From: Streptococcaceae bacterium
GTDB lineage: Bacteria > Bacillota > Bacilli > Lactobacillales > Streptococcaceae
NCBI GenBank assembly: GCA_031285775.1
Contig: JAITVN010000013.1
Coordinates: forward strand, 1 to 64,000
DNA: 64,000 nucleotides
Reading direction: 5' to 3'
Shown: piece after piece, positions 19,191 to 29,085 of the stretch
Layout of the letters: each line of letters begins with the position of its first letter
Numbering within the stretch: position 1 is the stretch's first letter
Position numbers and translations under genes: made by a program
Notes under the pieces: model-generated
What the model was told of the DNA's origin: nothing
The model's database searches: none
The model's input: the letters and a program-made list of their open reading frames with translations, nothing else

Positions 19191-20063
19191 ATGATTATTT
19201 CAAAAGTATTAAATAATAACTGTGTTGTTTCAAGAGATGAAAATGATAAAGAAGTTATTCTGATGGGATCTGGCTTAGCTTTTGGATTAAAAAAGGGGGA
19301 CTTTCTTGATAGAAAGCGGGTACAAAAGGTTTTTCGCTTGGAGCATTCCGTTTTGTCAAAGTTCCAGAATGTCGTCAAAGATATTCCGGCACAATACATC
19401 TTGGCGGCAGATAAGGTTATTGCTTATATAAAAGCGAAGACTGAGGCAGAAATTAGTGACTCGATTTATATTACTTTGACGGATCATATTTGGGCTTCAT
19501 CCGAAAGAATTAAAAAAGGTATTAAGTTTGACAATGTTTTGCTGATCAATGTGAGAGGCTTATATCGCAAGGAATATGAAGTGGCATTAATTGTCACCAA
19601 AATGCTGAAAGATTATCTGAAACTTGATTTTGATGAGTCTGAAACGGATTTTATTACACTGCATATTATTAATGCACAAATGGAGAGCGAGATGACGCAC
19701 ATTCACAAGATTACGAAAATCGTTTCGGATATCAGTGAATATGTGATAGAGCTGCTCCAAATCAATCCCAATGCGGATCGTATCTCTTTTGACCGCTTTT
19801 TAGTTCATTGTAGATTTTTGATTCAGAAAGTGGTAACTGGAAAAGAACATGAACCGAAAACTGAAGAACCGATATCAAAGTTTATCAAACGTTTTATGTT
19901 CAAAGAATATCCTGAAAGTGAAAGTTTAAGGGGATGTGTTGACGGTATAGCGAGAATTATCAAAAATGAATGTCATTATCTTATCAATGAAGATGAAAGA
20001 CTGTTTCTGTATATTCATGTGGCAAGACTTGAAATGAGGGAAAAGAGAAGTGATTACGCGTAA
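19191..20063 (+). CDS. licT: BglG/LicT-family antiterminator (CAT-RBD + two PRDs)
   Basis: MIISKVLNNNCVVSRDENDKEVILMGSGLAFGLKKGD; two PRD histidine regions. Confidence 0.92.
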   Translation: MIISKVLNNNCVVSRDENDKEVILMGSGLAFGLKKGDFLDRKRVQKVFRLEHSVLSKFQNVVKDIPAQYILAADKVIAYIKAKTEAEISDSIYITLTDHIWASSERIKKGIKFDNVLLINVRGLYRKEYEVALIVTKMLKDYLKLDFDESETDFITLHIINAQMESEMTHIHKITKIVSDISEYVIELLQINPNADRISFDRFLVHCRFLIQKVVTGKEHEPKTEEPISKFIKRFMFKEYPESESLRGCVDGIARIIKNECHYLINEDERLFLYIHVARLEMREKRSDYA

Positions 20064-20127
20064 GCTTCTTTATCTTATGTTGTTTCTGCAGGACGACATA
20101 AGGTCATAAATAAGAATTGGAGGAAAA

Positions 20128-21279
20128 ATGATTGCAGGGAATGAAGTGATAACAGGGACAACATCCTGCCGAAGGGCAGAGAAGATTATTGAAGTAAAAG
20201 TCAGACGCGTTTCCCATACTGTAACAAATAATCTTCAAGACGCAACGAGAAAGATTGACAGACTAGGTTTTGTCATCGTTGAAATTAAAACTGAATCAGG
20301 CCACACAGGGATTGGGTATACTTCCAATGGCGCAGGCGGAAAAGCTGTTAAATCAGTCATTGCTGATTATATTGCGCCCAAGATTATCGGGAAAGATCCT
20401 TTTGAGAGCAGTGTCATCTGGAATGAAATTGTCTCCTATCTGAGAGGTGTGGGGAGAAAAGGCTTGGTATTTTGTGCGCTGAGTGCTGTAGACATTGCCT
20501 TATGGGATTTAAAAGGAAAGCTGCTGAATTTGCCGCTCTACCAATTGTTTGGCGGGAAAAAAATGCCTGTCCCAATTTATGGAAGCGGCGGATGGACAAG
20601 TTACTCTGATGAAAAGCTCGTCGATGAGATGCTTTCGATGGTAAATCAGGGATACAGAATGATTAAATTTAAAGTGGGGGTTGACAATGGCAGCAATTTA
20701 AGAAGAGATTTGAAAAGGGTTCGATTGGTCAGAAAAGCGGTTGGAGACGAGATAAAGATAATGCTGGATGCAAATAATTGCTGGGATGCTGCGACTGGTG
20801 CAAGATTTGCAAATATGGTCAAGGATGAAGACATTCTTTTCTTGGAAGAACCCGTACCAGCTGATGATATTCCCGGTTTGATCAAATTTAAGCAGAGTAC
20901 GGATCTTCCGCTGGCCACGGGCGAGCACGAGTATACAAAGTATGGCGCACGCGCGCTTCTGGCCGATAATTGCGTGGATATCATCCAATGCGATGCTGTA
21001 AGAACGGGCGGCTTTACTGAACTGGTAAAAATTTGCGCCATGGCTGAGGCTTGGAATATTAGAATAGCCCCACATGGAAGAGAGAATTTGCATTTGCATT
21101 TGGCCGGCGTTTTCCCCAATTTCATGGCCTTAGAGAATCTCATTATGTATGAAGAGATTACCGCAAAGGTTTTTCTTAATTCTCCTGTTCAACATAATGG
21201 CTATCTTGAAGCAAACGATTTGCCTGGAATAGGACTGATCCTAAACCAAAAATTCATTCAAGAAAATGAAGAAAATTAA
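20128..21279 (+). CDS. Enolase-superfamily (mandelate racemase/muconate lactonizing) protein, probable acid-sugar dehydratase
   Basis: KFKVG (KxK), LDANNCW, LEEPVPADD, TGEHEYTKYG, APHGREN. Confidence 0.88.
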   Translation: MIAGNEVITGTTSCRRAEKIIEVKVRRVSHTVTNNLQDATRKIDRLGFVIVEIKTESGHTGIGYTSNGAGGKAVKSVIADYIAPKIIGKDPFESSVIWNEIVSYLRGVGRKGLVFCALSAVDIALWDLKGKLLNLPLYQLFGGKKMPVPIYGSGGWTSYSDEKLVDEMLSMVNQGYRMIKFKVGVDNGSNLRRDLKRVRLVRKAVGDEIKIMLDANNCWDAATGARFANMVKDEDILFLEEPVPADDIPGLIKFKQSTDLPLATGEHEYTKYGARALLADNCVDIIQCDAVRTGGFTELVKICAMAEAWNIRIAPHGRENLHLHLAGVFPNFMALENLIMYEEITAKVFLNSPVQHNGYLEANDLPGIGLILNQKFIQENEEN

Positions 21280-21366
21280 AAATAATCTGGACAGAAGTTT
21301 GTCTGAGTAAATGAGGTTCAAGCTGCTGCATCAGAAGCAAAGAAAGGGCTCAGAAAGAAGGAGAAG

Positions 21367-21981
21367 ATGAGTTCAAAAAGAGAAAGCGTCACTGAATTCT
21401 TAACAACAGTCAATGATGAATTGTGGAAGTTTGAAGAAACGATTGATTTTTCAAGCCTTTCAAAGGCTTGTACATTAATTCTTGAGACAGAGAAAAAGAA
21501 TCGCAGGCTGCATATCACAGGGATCGGAAAACCCAGTCATGTCAGCGCATATGCCACTTCTTTGTTTAGTTCAATCGGCATTCCTGCCTATTTTCTAGAT
21601 GGAACAGAAGCGACACATGGCTCTTCAGGACAAGTTGTCGCAGGTGATGTGGTAATTGCGATTTCAAACAGCGGTAAAACAAGTGAGCTTTTGCAGACAG
21701 TTGAGTGCTTACAAAATAATGGCGCAAAGATTATCGCATTAACTGGAAATGCAGAAAGTCCGCTGGCAAAGTACAGTCAGGTTTGTCTCAAGGCAAAGGC
21801 AGATTATGAAGGTGATCACTTGAATAAGCCGCCTCGAGCTTCCATTCTGATAGAGATTTTAAGTTTGCAAATCCTTTCAATTCTTCTTCAGGAAGAAAAA
21901 CAATTGACGGCCGAACAATATGTCAAATGGCATCCAGGCGGCACAATCGGAGAATCAATTCGAGAAGGGGAAAACGCATGA
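21367..21981 (+). CDS. SIS-domain phosphosugar-binding protein (isomerase-like)
   Basis: ITGIGKPSHVSAYATSLFSSIG, AISNSGKTSEL, HPGGTIG. Confidence 0.88.
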   Translation: MSSKRESVTEFLTTVNDELWKFEETIDFSSLSKACTLILETEKKNRRLHITGIGKPSHVSAYATSLFSSIGIPAYFLDGTEATHGSSGQVVAGDVVIAISNSGKTSELLQTVECLQNNGAKIIALTGNAESPLAKYSQVCLKAKADYEGDHLNKPPRASILIEILSLQILSILLQEEKQLTAEQYVKWHPGGTIGESIREGENA

Positions 21982-22874
21982 AGCTTATGGAAGGCGTGAT
22001 CACACCGATTGTGACACCATTCAATCGAGACAAAAACCAGACCGTCAATTTGGCCGAAAGCAAAAAAATGGTAGAACATTTGATCAGTCATGGCGTCGAT
22101 GGAATATTGGCATTAGGAACCAATGGTGAGTTTCACACCATGGATAGGACAGAAAAAATCGAATTTGTCTCAGCAGTCATCGAAGCAGCGGATCATCGGC
22201 TCCCAATCTATGCAAATGTGGGAAGTTGTTCATTACAGGAAAGTATTCAGCTGTCAAAGGAAATGGAAAAACTTGGCGTCAATGCGGTAACTTCTGTCGC
22301 TCCGTATTTTGTTCAGCCTAATGAAGAGGAGCTTTATTACTTCTTTTACGAAATTGCCTCAAATATCAGTGTTCCATTAATACTCTATAATATTCCAAAA
22401 TTTACAGGATATAGTATTGCCCCGTCAATTGTCCAAAGGCTTGTCAACGACAGAGTTGGAGTACTAGGCATTAAGGACAGTTCAGGAGATTTGGGGCTCT
22501 TTGAAGAATACATGAAAATATCAAAAGCCCTTGACTTTAAAGTGATGATAGGTTCAGACTCAAAGATAAGCAGCGCCTTTCAATTGGGGGCAACCGCATG
22601 TGTGGCTGGAACATCAAATTTGATTACTGACACAGTTGTTTCTTTATGGCAGTCATTGAAAGACAAGGAGGCACTTTTGTCCGAAAGGCTTCAAAATGAG
22701 ATTGAAGTGCTTCGAAGCGCCTTAAAATTGGGTACTCAGCCATCAATTATTAAGAAAGGAATTGAACTTTCGGGCATTGCTCAAGTCGGTTGTGCAAGAA
22801 AGCCGGTTTGTGAGCCGAATAAAGAGGCAGTCGTCAAAACGAAAAAAATGCTCAAATACTTTGGCTTGGTTTAA
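21978..22874 (+). CDS. DapA/N-acetylneuraminate lyase superfamily aldolase
   Basis: MEGVITPIVTPFN, ALGTNGEFHTM, ILYNIPKFTG, GIKDSSGDL; ATGA overlap sets start at 21978. Confidence 0.9.
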   Translation: MKLMEGVITPIVTPFNRDKNQTVNLAESKKMVEHLISHGVDGILALGTNGEFHTMDRTEKIEFVSAVIEAADHRLPIYANVGSCSLQESIQLSKEMEKLGVNAVTSVAPYFVQPNEEELYYFFYEIASNISVPLILYNIPKFTGYSIAPSIVQRLVNDRVGVLGIKDSSGDLGLFEEYMKISKALDFKVMIGSDSKISSAFQLGATACVAGTSNLITDTVVSLWQSLKDKEALLSERLQNEIEVLRSALKLGTQPSIIKKGIELSGIAQVGCARKPVCEPNKEAVVKTKKMLKYFGLV

Positions 22875-22939
22875 CAAGCAAAAATGAATTGAAAAATATG
22901 AAATGATTAAGACTCTGAAAGAGGAGAGAAGGAGTTAGC

Positions 22940-24403
22940 ATGTCGAAATATGATGAATTTAACAAAGTAGCACTTGATTTGGTCGGAGGGAGGGAAAATC
23001 TGAAGCACGTGGCCCATTGCGCGACACGATTAAGAATTACCTTTCAATCAAAGCGCAAAACTAAAGATGAACTCTGGGATGCAACATGGGTAGAAGAAAA
23101 CCTGAAAAAACTCGGCTGTGTGGGGGTTGTCCCCAAAAGTAATCAGGTCCAATTCATTATCGGACCAGAAGTAGATAGCGTTTACAATGAGTTTTGCAAG
23201 TCAGCAGACTGGAATGAATCAGTTGACGAAAAAAGCGATGTTGAAATTATAAAAGAAGAGGAGGAAAATTCCAGGCATGGCTTCAGCCGCTTGATCTATA
23301 AAATCGGAAACTTCATGGGGCCGCTCTTTATGCCGATTATTCCTGCCTTGATTGTCGGAGGACTGATTGTCTCAATAAAAAATCTGGCGGTTAACTATTT
23401 CGGCTTGGATCCAGCCAATAGCACGGTTCAATTGTTCATGTCGCTGAACCAGGCAGGTTTTTATTTCCTTCCCATCTACCTAGGCTACACTGCCGCAAAG
23501 CAGCTCAAAACGCCGCCTATCCTAGGTATGATGCTTGGTGCCTCAATGATCACGCCGTTATATACCAGCGGCGTGGTGACAGAATTGTTTGGGATCGCAA
23601 TTCCGCAGGTAAAGTATGCCTCTACCATTATCCCGATTGTCTTGGGCTCATTCTTTTTGAGTTTTGTCTATAAAAGGGTTAAGAAGGTGATTCCAGAGGT
23701 CATGACTTTCTTACTGACGCCGCTAATCACCATGATGATTGTCATCCCGATTCAATTGATTATCTTTGGGCCGATTTCCACTTTTCTGTCAACTTATATT
23801 GGTACAGCGGTAATCTGGCTGGCAAATACATTCGGATTCATCTTCCTGCCGATGTTTGCGCTGTCATTCCCATACATCGTAATGACCGGATTAGACAAAT
23901 CATTTTATGTTGTCGGAGCAGAAGTTTTTGCTGCTCGAGGCTACAACAATGTAACGGGTGCCATGGCTTTTATTTCAAACATTTCCATTGGCGCAGCTAC
24001 CTTAGCTGTTTCAAGAACAATTAAGAATAAAGAAGAGCGAGGAATGATTGCTTCATTCGGAATGACTGCATTATGCGGCATTACTGAACCTGCTTGGTAC
24101 GGCGCTCTTATTCAAAGGCCGAAAACACTGATGGGTGTCGGAATGGGTGCTGTTTCAGCCGGGCTGTTTGCGGGAATTGCCGGCCTAAGAACTTTCTTGC
24201 CAGTTGGTCCGATACCAAGCTGGCTCACACTTACCTACTTTGTTGATGGATCAGGCGGAATTCATTATGTTATCATCGGCTTCATCACAGGTCTCATTGC
24301 TACAGTTGTGTCATTTGTTGCAACGACGGTTCTCTTGAAAACATCTGATGAAAGATTTCAAGTTAGCATTTCGCGGATTCTTAGGAGGAAGGCGGTTAAA
24401 TAA
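22940..24403 (+). CDS. PTS EIIBC, glucose/sucrose superfamily
   Basis: IIB motif AHCATRLRITF, multi-TM IIC with ITEPAWYG. Confidence 0.92.
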   Translation: MSKYDEFNKVALDLVGGRENLKHVAHCATRLRITFQSKRKTKDELWDATWVEENLKKLGCVGVVPKSNQVQFIIGPEVDSVYNEFCKSADWNESVDEKSDVEIIKEEEENSRHGFSRLIYKIGNFMGPLFMPIIPALIVGGLIVSIKNLAVNYFGLDPANSTVQLFMSLNQAGFYFLPIYLGYTAAKQLKTPPILGMMLGASMITPLYTSGVVTELFGIAIPQVKYASTIIPIVLGSFFLSFVYKRVKKVIPEVMTFLLTPLITMMIVIPIQLIIFGPISTFLSTYIGTAVIWLANTFGFIFLPMFALSFPYIVMTGLDKSFYVVGAEVFAARGYNNVTGAMAFISNISIGAATLAVSRTIKNKEERGMIASFGMTALCGITEPAWYGALIQRPKTLMGVGMGAVSAGLFAGIAGLRTFLPVGPIPSWLTLTYFVDGSGGIHYVIIGFITGLIATVVSFVATTVLLKTSDERFQVSISRILRRKAVK

Positions 24404-24454
24404 CGTCTAAAAAGTATAAAATCTGGAATTGTGAGAAATATGTTTTAGCAGAAA

Positions 24455-24492
24455 AAAACCTAGCAGAGAAAAGTTATTCTCCGCTAGGTTTT
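24455..24492. terminator. Bidirectional terminator between EIIBC and hslO
   Basis: AAAACCTAGC...GCTAGGTTTT. Confidence 0.75.
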
Positions 24493-24517
24493 GTTAATTG
24501 AAGACGTGTTTGTTTTG

Positions 24518-25417
24518 TCAAAGATCACTTTTTTCCAGCAGCAAATCATTGAGCTCTACCTCGGTGAAGTGATAAGCACGCCCACAGAACTGGCAGACAA
24601 CTTCGGCGCCGTGATTTTCTTCAATCATGGCAGTAATTTCCGCGGGACCCAGCGAGCGGATGCCTTCACGAAAACGCGACTTGCTGCAGTCACAATAGAA
24701 GGCCAGTGGGCTTTCTTCAAGAATTTTATAGGTCAGATTGCCGTAGATTGCAGGTAAGATCTGATCAATTGTCAGCTCAGAGAGTGCGGGCATGGCTTTG
24801 ATTTGCTTTTCCATTTGAGCGATTTCTTCGTCAGTTGCTTCAGGAAGTGCCTGCAATAGAAAGCCGCCTGCTGATTTTACGCTATCTGCATTTTCTTCCA
24901 GGATAACACTCACACCGACAGAGCTTGGGGTTTGCTCTGACTGCAGGAAATACCAGGCCAGATCTTCGCCGATTTCAGCAGAGATCAGGTCAACTTGCCC
25001 AGTATAAGTGGTGCGAAGCCCCATGTCTTTGATGACGATGAGTTGGCCATTGCCGATCAATTCACCGACCAGAATTTCTCCTGTAGAAGTTCGCTGATAA
25101 TCAAGATCGGGATTTTTGACATAGCCTTTGACATTGCCGCTGGCATCTGAAACTGCTAGAATCAGTCCCATAGGGCCATCGCCAATGACTTTGACAGTGA
25201 TTTTTGCATCGCCTTTTTCCAGCGCGCCTAAGATTTGCGCTGCGATCAGTGTTCGACCGAGCGCCACAGTTGAAGAAGCCATTGTCTCATGTCTACGCTG
25301 AGCTTCGGCCACTGTTTCGGTCGAATCAAGCGCAAAAGCACGAAAATGTCCATTGTCTGAGATTGATTTGATAAGTTTATCCATTTGTTTCCTCGTTATT
25401 CTTTTTGAGTGCGCCAT
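24518..25417 (-). CDS. hslO: Redox-regulated chaperone Hsp33
   Basis: CDCSKSRF and CQFCGRAYHF zinc-binding cysteines. Confidence 0.95.
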   Translation of the reverse strand: MAHSKRITRKQMDKLIKSISDNGHFRAFALDSTETVAEAQRRHETMASSTVALGRTLIAAQILGALEKGDAKITVKVIGDGPMGLILAVSDASGNVKGYVKNPDLDYQRTSTGEILVGELIGNGQLIVIKDMGLRTTYTGQVDLISAEIGEDLAWYFLQSEQTPSSVGVSVILEENADSVKSAGGFLLQALPEATDEEIAQMEKQIKAMPALSELTIDQILPAIYGNLTYKILEESPLAFYCDCSKSRFREGIRSLGPAEITAMIEENHGAEVVCQFCGRAYHFTEVELNDLLLEKSDL

Positions 25418-25958
25418 TGCCTTTCAAAGCAAAATAATCAGCCAGGTGCGGCAGCCCTCTATTGATCGTGTAGATCTGGCCGAGCGGCTGAAAGCCAAGT
25501 TTTTCAAGCACCCGTCTTGATTGCTTGTTTTCGACAATGGCTGACGCGTAGATCACATCAACCGCAAGTTTGTCAAAGCAGAAGCTGGTAAGTGCACCGA
25601 TTGCTTCCGGCATCAGACCTTGTCCCCAAAAATCTTGATTTAAAGCATAGAAGATCTCAGTCATGCAGCCGTCGCCCTCAAGGTTGAGCCCGACATCACC
25701 AATTACCTGATGATTTACTTTCAATTCAAGGCACCAATTGCAGAGCGAATGTCTAAAATTAAAATTGATGATGAAATTCTGGGCTTCATCTAGATTTCTG
25801 CTCAAGCCGAAACCTGCCAGTGAGGCGACTTTTGGATCTGAGTGATAGATCAGGAAATCTTCTGCATCGTCTAGCGTAATTTTTCGGAGAATGAGTCGAT
25901 CGGTTTCAAAAGTCATGTGCTGCGCCAGAATGAGATTTGAGTTGATTTTTTTGTCCAT
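25377..25958 (-). CDS. GNAT N-acetyltransferase, RimJ/RimL-like
   Basis: TFETDRLILRKITLDDAEDFLIYHSDP, WGQGLMPEA; start set to MDKKINSN at 25958. Confidence 0.85.
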   Translation of the reverse strand: MDKKINSNLILAQHMTFETDRLILRKITLDDAEDFLIYHSDPKVASLAGFGLSRNLDEAQNFIINFNFRHSLCNWCLELKVNHQVIGDVGLNLEGDGCMTEIFYALNQDFWGQGLMPEAIGALTSFCFDKLAVDVIYASAIVENKQSRRVLEKLGFQPLGQIYTINRGLPHLADYFALKGNGALKKNNEETNG

Positions 25959-26084
25959 AGGGATATTATAGCAAAATTGACAAGCCCTTGACAGCGTCAT
26001 TTTATTATCGCACTGTCAAAAATGCAGCGAATCGGTCAAATCAACATACGATTTGGACGCTGTTTCTGGTATAATTAAATTATA

Positions 26085-27560
26085 ATGAAATTTTTGCAAA
26101 TCAATTTTGATCGCTTTGACGGACTTGATTCAATCCAACTTGAGGATTATCTGGAATCTCGGCCAGCTGCTAATTATTTGCTTTTGGATTGTCGCCAAGT
26201 CACACAGTCGCAATTATTGGAGCTGCTGGAGGCGGTGCGAACGTGTTACATCATTTATGCCTACCCCAATCAGGAGCAGTCTGACGCGTTACAAGCGCTG
26301 GGTGATTTTGATGTGACGAAAATCTGGGAAGATGCTGATTTCATTGAGCATTTAACTTTCATGTTTGATGATTTGCTTCAGACGCAGGGATTTTCTGCCT
26401 TGCCTGACGAAGCTGCTCGTCTGAGAGATGATTTTCCAGGCCGAATTGAGCGACGCGGCCGTTATGAAATGCTTGTGGAAGGAGATTTCCCAGAGGAAAC
26501 GGTTCTGTTGGATTTTCAGCGATTGGTAAAAAATTGGGGACGAACAGTATTTGTCATGCCTTTTCGCCGATTTTATAACGCGCCCGGCCGCCATCGACTG
26601 ACCTTTGACTACGCAACAACTGGGGATTTGCAGGTCATCTATGTCATTTACACCTTGGATCGAGCGGGAAATTTAATTAAAACTGACAGAATCATCGACA
26701 AAGAATATCGCTTTGACGCGCCGAAAAATGCGGAGTATCGCGGCCAGATTTTGTTGAAAGGTTCTGGTTCTGTGCGCTTGGGAAAAGTATGGACATACAA
26801 GGACAAATTGAATCTGGGCTGGTTCCAAGCTGGAGATCAGCGGACAGAAACCGAAGCAGGTGAATTGATTCATTCCCTGTATTTGCCGGGCAAGCGACAT
26901 GGCAAGCTGATTGTCGGTTTTTCAGGTAATTTGTCAGAGCTGCCGCATTATGAGCGGCAGTCCATGGCCAATTACGGCTTTCCTGTTCTCTTATTCTGCG
27001 ACTTGCGGGGACGGGGCGGTGCTTTTCACATAGGAAAAATCGGCGACCATCAGTATGAAAATGCGGTGATGAAACGGATTGATGACTTGCTTATTTCACT
27101 GAATTTGACGCGATCCGACCTGATCATGGCAGGCTGGTCAATGGGCTCGTTTCCAGCTGTCTATTACGGCATGAAAATGCAGGCAGGTGATGTGATTGCG
27201 GCGAAACCTCTGCTTCATATCGGCAGCATTACCCAAAAGGTTGAGGTGGCTTTCAAAACGGAGCCTTCAATGATATCAGCGCGTGAATATTTGACAGGAT
27301 TTTATCGGCCGGAGGACACTGAGCAGCTGGATCAAATCATTGAAAATTGCCTGAGAGCGTCAGATCTGACAAAGACAAATTTTTACAGCTTTATCATGAA
27401 AAACGATGAACTTGATCATTGTGAGTCTTTCTTCAGGAATATTAAAAATTCTGCAAAATCAGTCGCCTGTGTGGAAGAAGCTGGCTTTCATCCAGAAAAA
27501 ATTCCAGAAATGAGTCGCTGGATTGATCAAATCTTGAGCAACTTGACGAAGAGTTTGTGA
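26085..27560 (+). CDS. asp2: Accessory Sec system protein Asp2-like (alpha/beta-hydrolase-type acetyltransferase)
   Basis: GFSGNLSELPHYERQSMANYGFPVLLF...RGRGGAFHIG, GWSMG nucleophile elbow, C-terminal Glu and His; next to Asp1/GtfA/GtfB homologues. Confidence 0.82.
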   Translation: MKFLQINFDRFDGLDSIQLEDYLESRPAANYLLLDCRQVTQSQLLELLEAVRTCYIIYAYPNQEQSDALQALGDFDVTKIWEDADFIEHLTFMFDDLLQTQGFSALPDEAARLRDDFPGRIERRGRYEMLVEGDFPEETVLLDFQRLVKNWGRTVFVMPFRRFYNAPGRHRLTFDYATTGDLQVIYVIYTLDRAGNLIKTDRIIDKEYRFDAPKNAEYRGQILLKGSGSVRLGKVWTYKDKLNLGWFQAGDQRTETEAGELIHSLYLPGKRHGKLIVGFSGNLSELPHYERQSMANYGFPVLLFCDLRGRGGAFHIGKIGDHQYENAVMKRIDDLLISLNLTRSDLIMAGWSMGSFPAVYYGMKMQAGDVIAAKPLLHIGSITQKVEVAFKTEPSMISAREYLTGFYRPEDTEQLDQIIENCLRASDLTKTNFYSFIMKNDELDHCESFFRNIKNSAKSVACVEEAGFHPEKIPEMSRWIDQILSNLTKSL

Positions 27561-27642
27561 TATAATTGTAGCAAAGTTTTGTGGTACTAACATTTATCAG
27601 CAAGCAGTAAGTAATTATTAGAATAAGTGCATGGGAGGCAAC

Positions 27643-29085
27643 ATGATTTATATTATCGGTGAGTATGGCGTTTACAATCGGGAAGCGGCGATTTTTGGAA
27701 TCAAGTCGTTGTTTGATAGAGAGGGAATTGATTGTCAAATCATCACACCCTCCATCGATATTAAGCAGCAGAAAAATCGGGCAGCTATTCTTTCAAAGTT
27801 TAAAGCAGGCACGATCTGGTCGATCTACGACTGCTTTACTGGCCGTACCATGCTGGATGAAGAAAGATTAACGCCGGATAATTATGAAGCGCCTGAAGGC
27901 TATATTGCTGAGGCGGGTTTTGCTTCGCTGCACTACAGGAAAGATAACGAAAAGCTCGAATTAAAGCTGCGTGCGGATGGAAGTATCGAATCTGTTGAAC
28001 ATTTTGAGCGCGATGTACTTATCAGCCGTGATGTTTATGATGATGGCGGCCAATTGGTTGCTCATGAGTATCCTTTGGGAGAGGACACCCTGTCGAAATT
28101 GCTTGATATGCAGGGTGACACGATTTTCGAGCTCTATTTGACAGGTAAATATCGTAAAGTGACGAAAGTCAGATATGTGCGTGAAAAGCTGGATTTCCTG
28201 TCAGAAGCTGCTTTCTGGGAATGGGCTTTTTTGCAGCTTTTGCAGAACAAGCAAGAAAATGACAAGTTTTTCATTCTCAGTGAAGCATTCCGAAAAGCGA
28301 TTGTGACAAGTAATTTCAGTAAACTCGGCGTTTATCTTTTGCCCAGCCACCCGTTGGATGAAAATAAACTTCAAGACATACAGTTTGACCATTATGAGAA
28401 GTTAGTCTTCAACAGTCACGATGAATTGGACAAAATTGCCGTCAAATTTGACGAGCGTACAAACAGCAAGCTCTATTGGAATAATTACATTACAACGGAA
28501 TTCCTCCAGCCAAATTATGAGCTGAACACTTTTCCTGTTTTTCTGAATCTGGGAAGTCCGTCTCCTACTGTTGATTTCGATGTGGTGGCAGATTCTATCA
28601 CTGAAATTTTGACGACTGAAGCGAAAGTAAGCTTTGCCATTGAGTTCACGTTGTTGCGCGACCAGGTTGATTTTTTGAACCTGCTGAAAAGTAAAGGCTT
28701 GAGTGAAGAAGAGCTTAAGACGCGTGTGACAGCAATGACGCGGCCATTTCCTGAAACGCGGGAAGCTGCCATGGCGGCATCTGTCCTCTATATTCATTAT
28801 CAAAACTCTGAAATGATTTCCCAGCCACTGATGCTTGCAATTGCTGGCGAAAAGCCGATTCTGGCGCTAAGCGGAGATCCTTTGCTGAACGATTACCTTG
28901 AAGACAATAACGGAAAAATGATTTCTGAAACTTCACTGGCGCGTTTAATAAAACAGATTATTTATGATGTCGAATTTATTAAATATGTGGCACCGAATCC
29001 AGGCGTTACCCGTGAGAAGTTTTCCGACACGCCGACAATGGAGCGCTGGGTGGAAATTTTTGATGACAAAGGACAAAAAATTTGA
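27643..29085 (+). CDS. asp1: Accessory Sec system protein Asp1-like
   Basis: Size, GT-B-like C-terminal region and position between asp2 and gtfA; SD GGGAGG before ATG 27643 (track start 27631). Confidence 0.72.
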   Translation: MIYIIGEYGVYNREAAIFGIKSLFDREGIDCQIITPSIDIKQQKNRAAILSKFKAGTIWSIYDCFTGRTMLDEERLTPDNYEAPEGYIAEAGFASLHYRKDNEKLELKLRADGSIESVEHFERDVLISRDVYDDGGQLVAHEYPLGEDTLSKLLDMQGDTIFELYLTGKYRKVTKVRYVREKLDFLSEAAFWEWAFLQLLQNKQENDKFFILSEAFRKAIVTSNFSKLGVYLLPSHPLDENKLQDIQFDHYEKLVFNSHDELDKIAVKFDERTNSKLYWNNYITTEFLQPNYELNTFPVFLNLGSPSPTVDFDVVADSITEILTTEAKVSFAIEFTLLRDQVDFLNLLKSKGLSEEELKTRVTAMTRPFPETREAAMAASVLYIHYQNSEMISQPLMLAIAGEKPILALSGDPLLNDYLEDNNGKMISETSLARLIKQIIYDVEFIKYVAPNPGVTREKFSDTPTMERWVEIFDDKGQKI

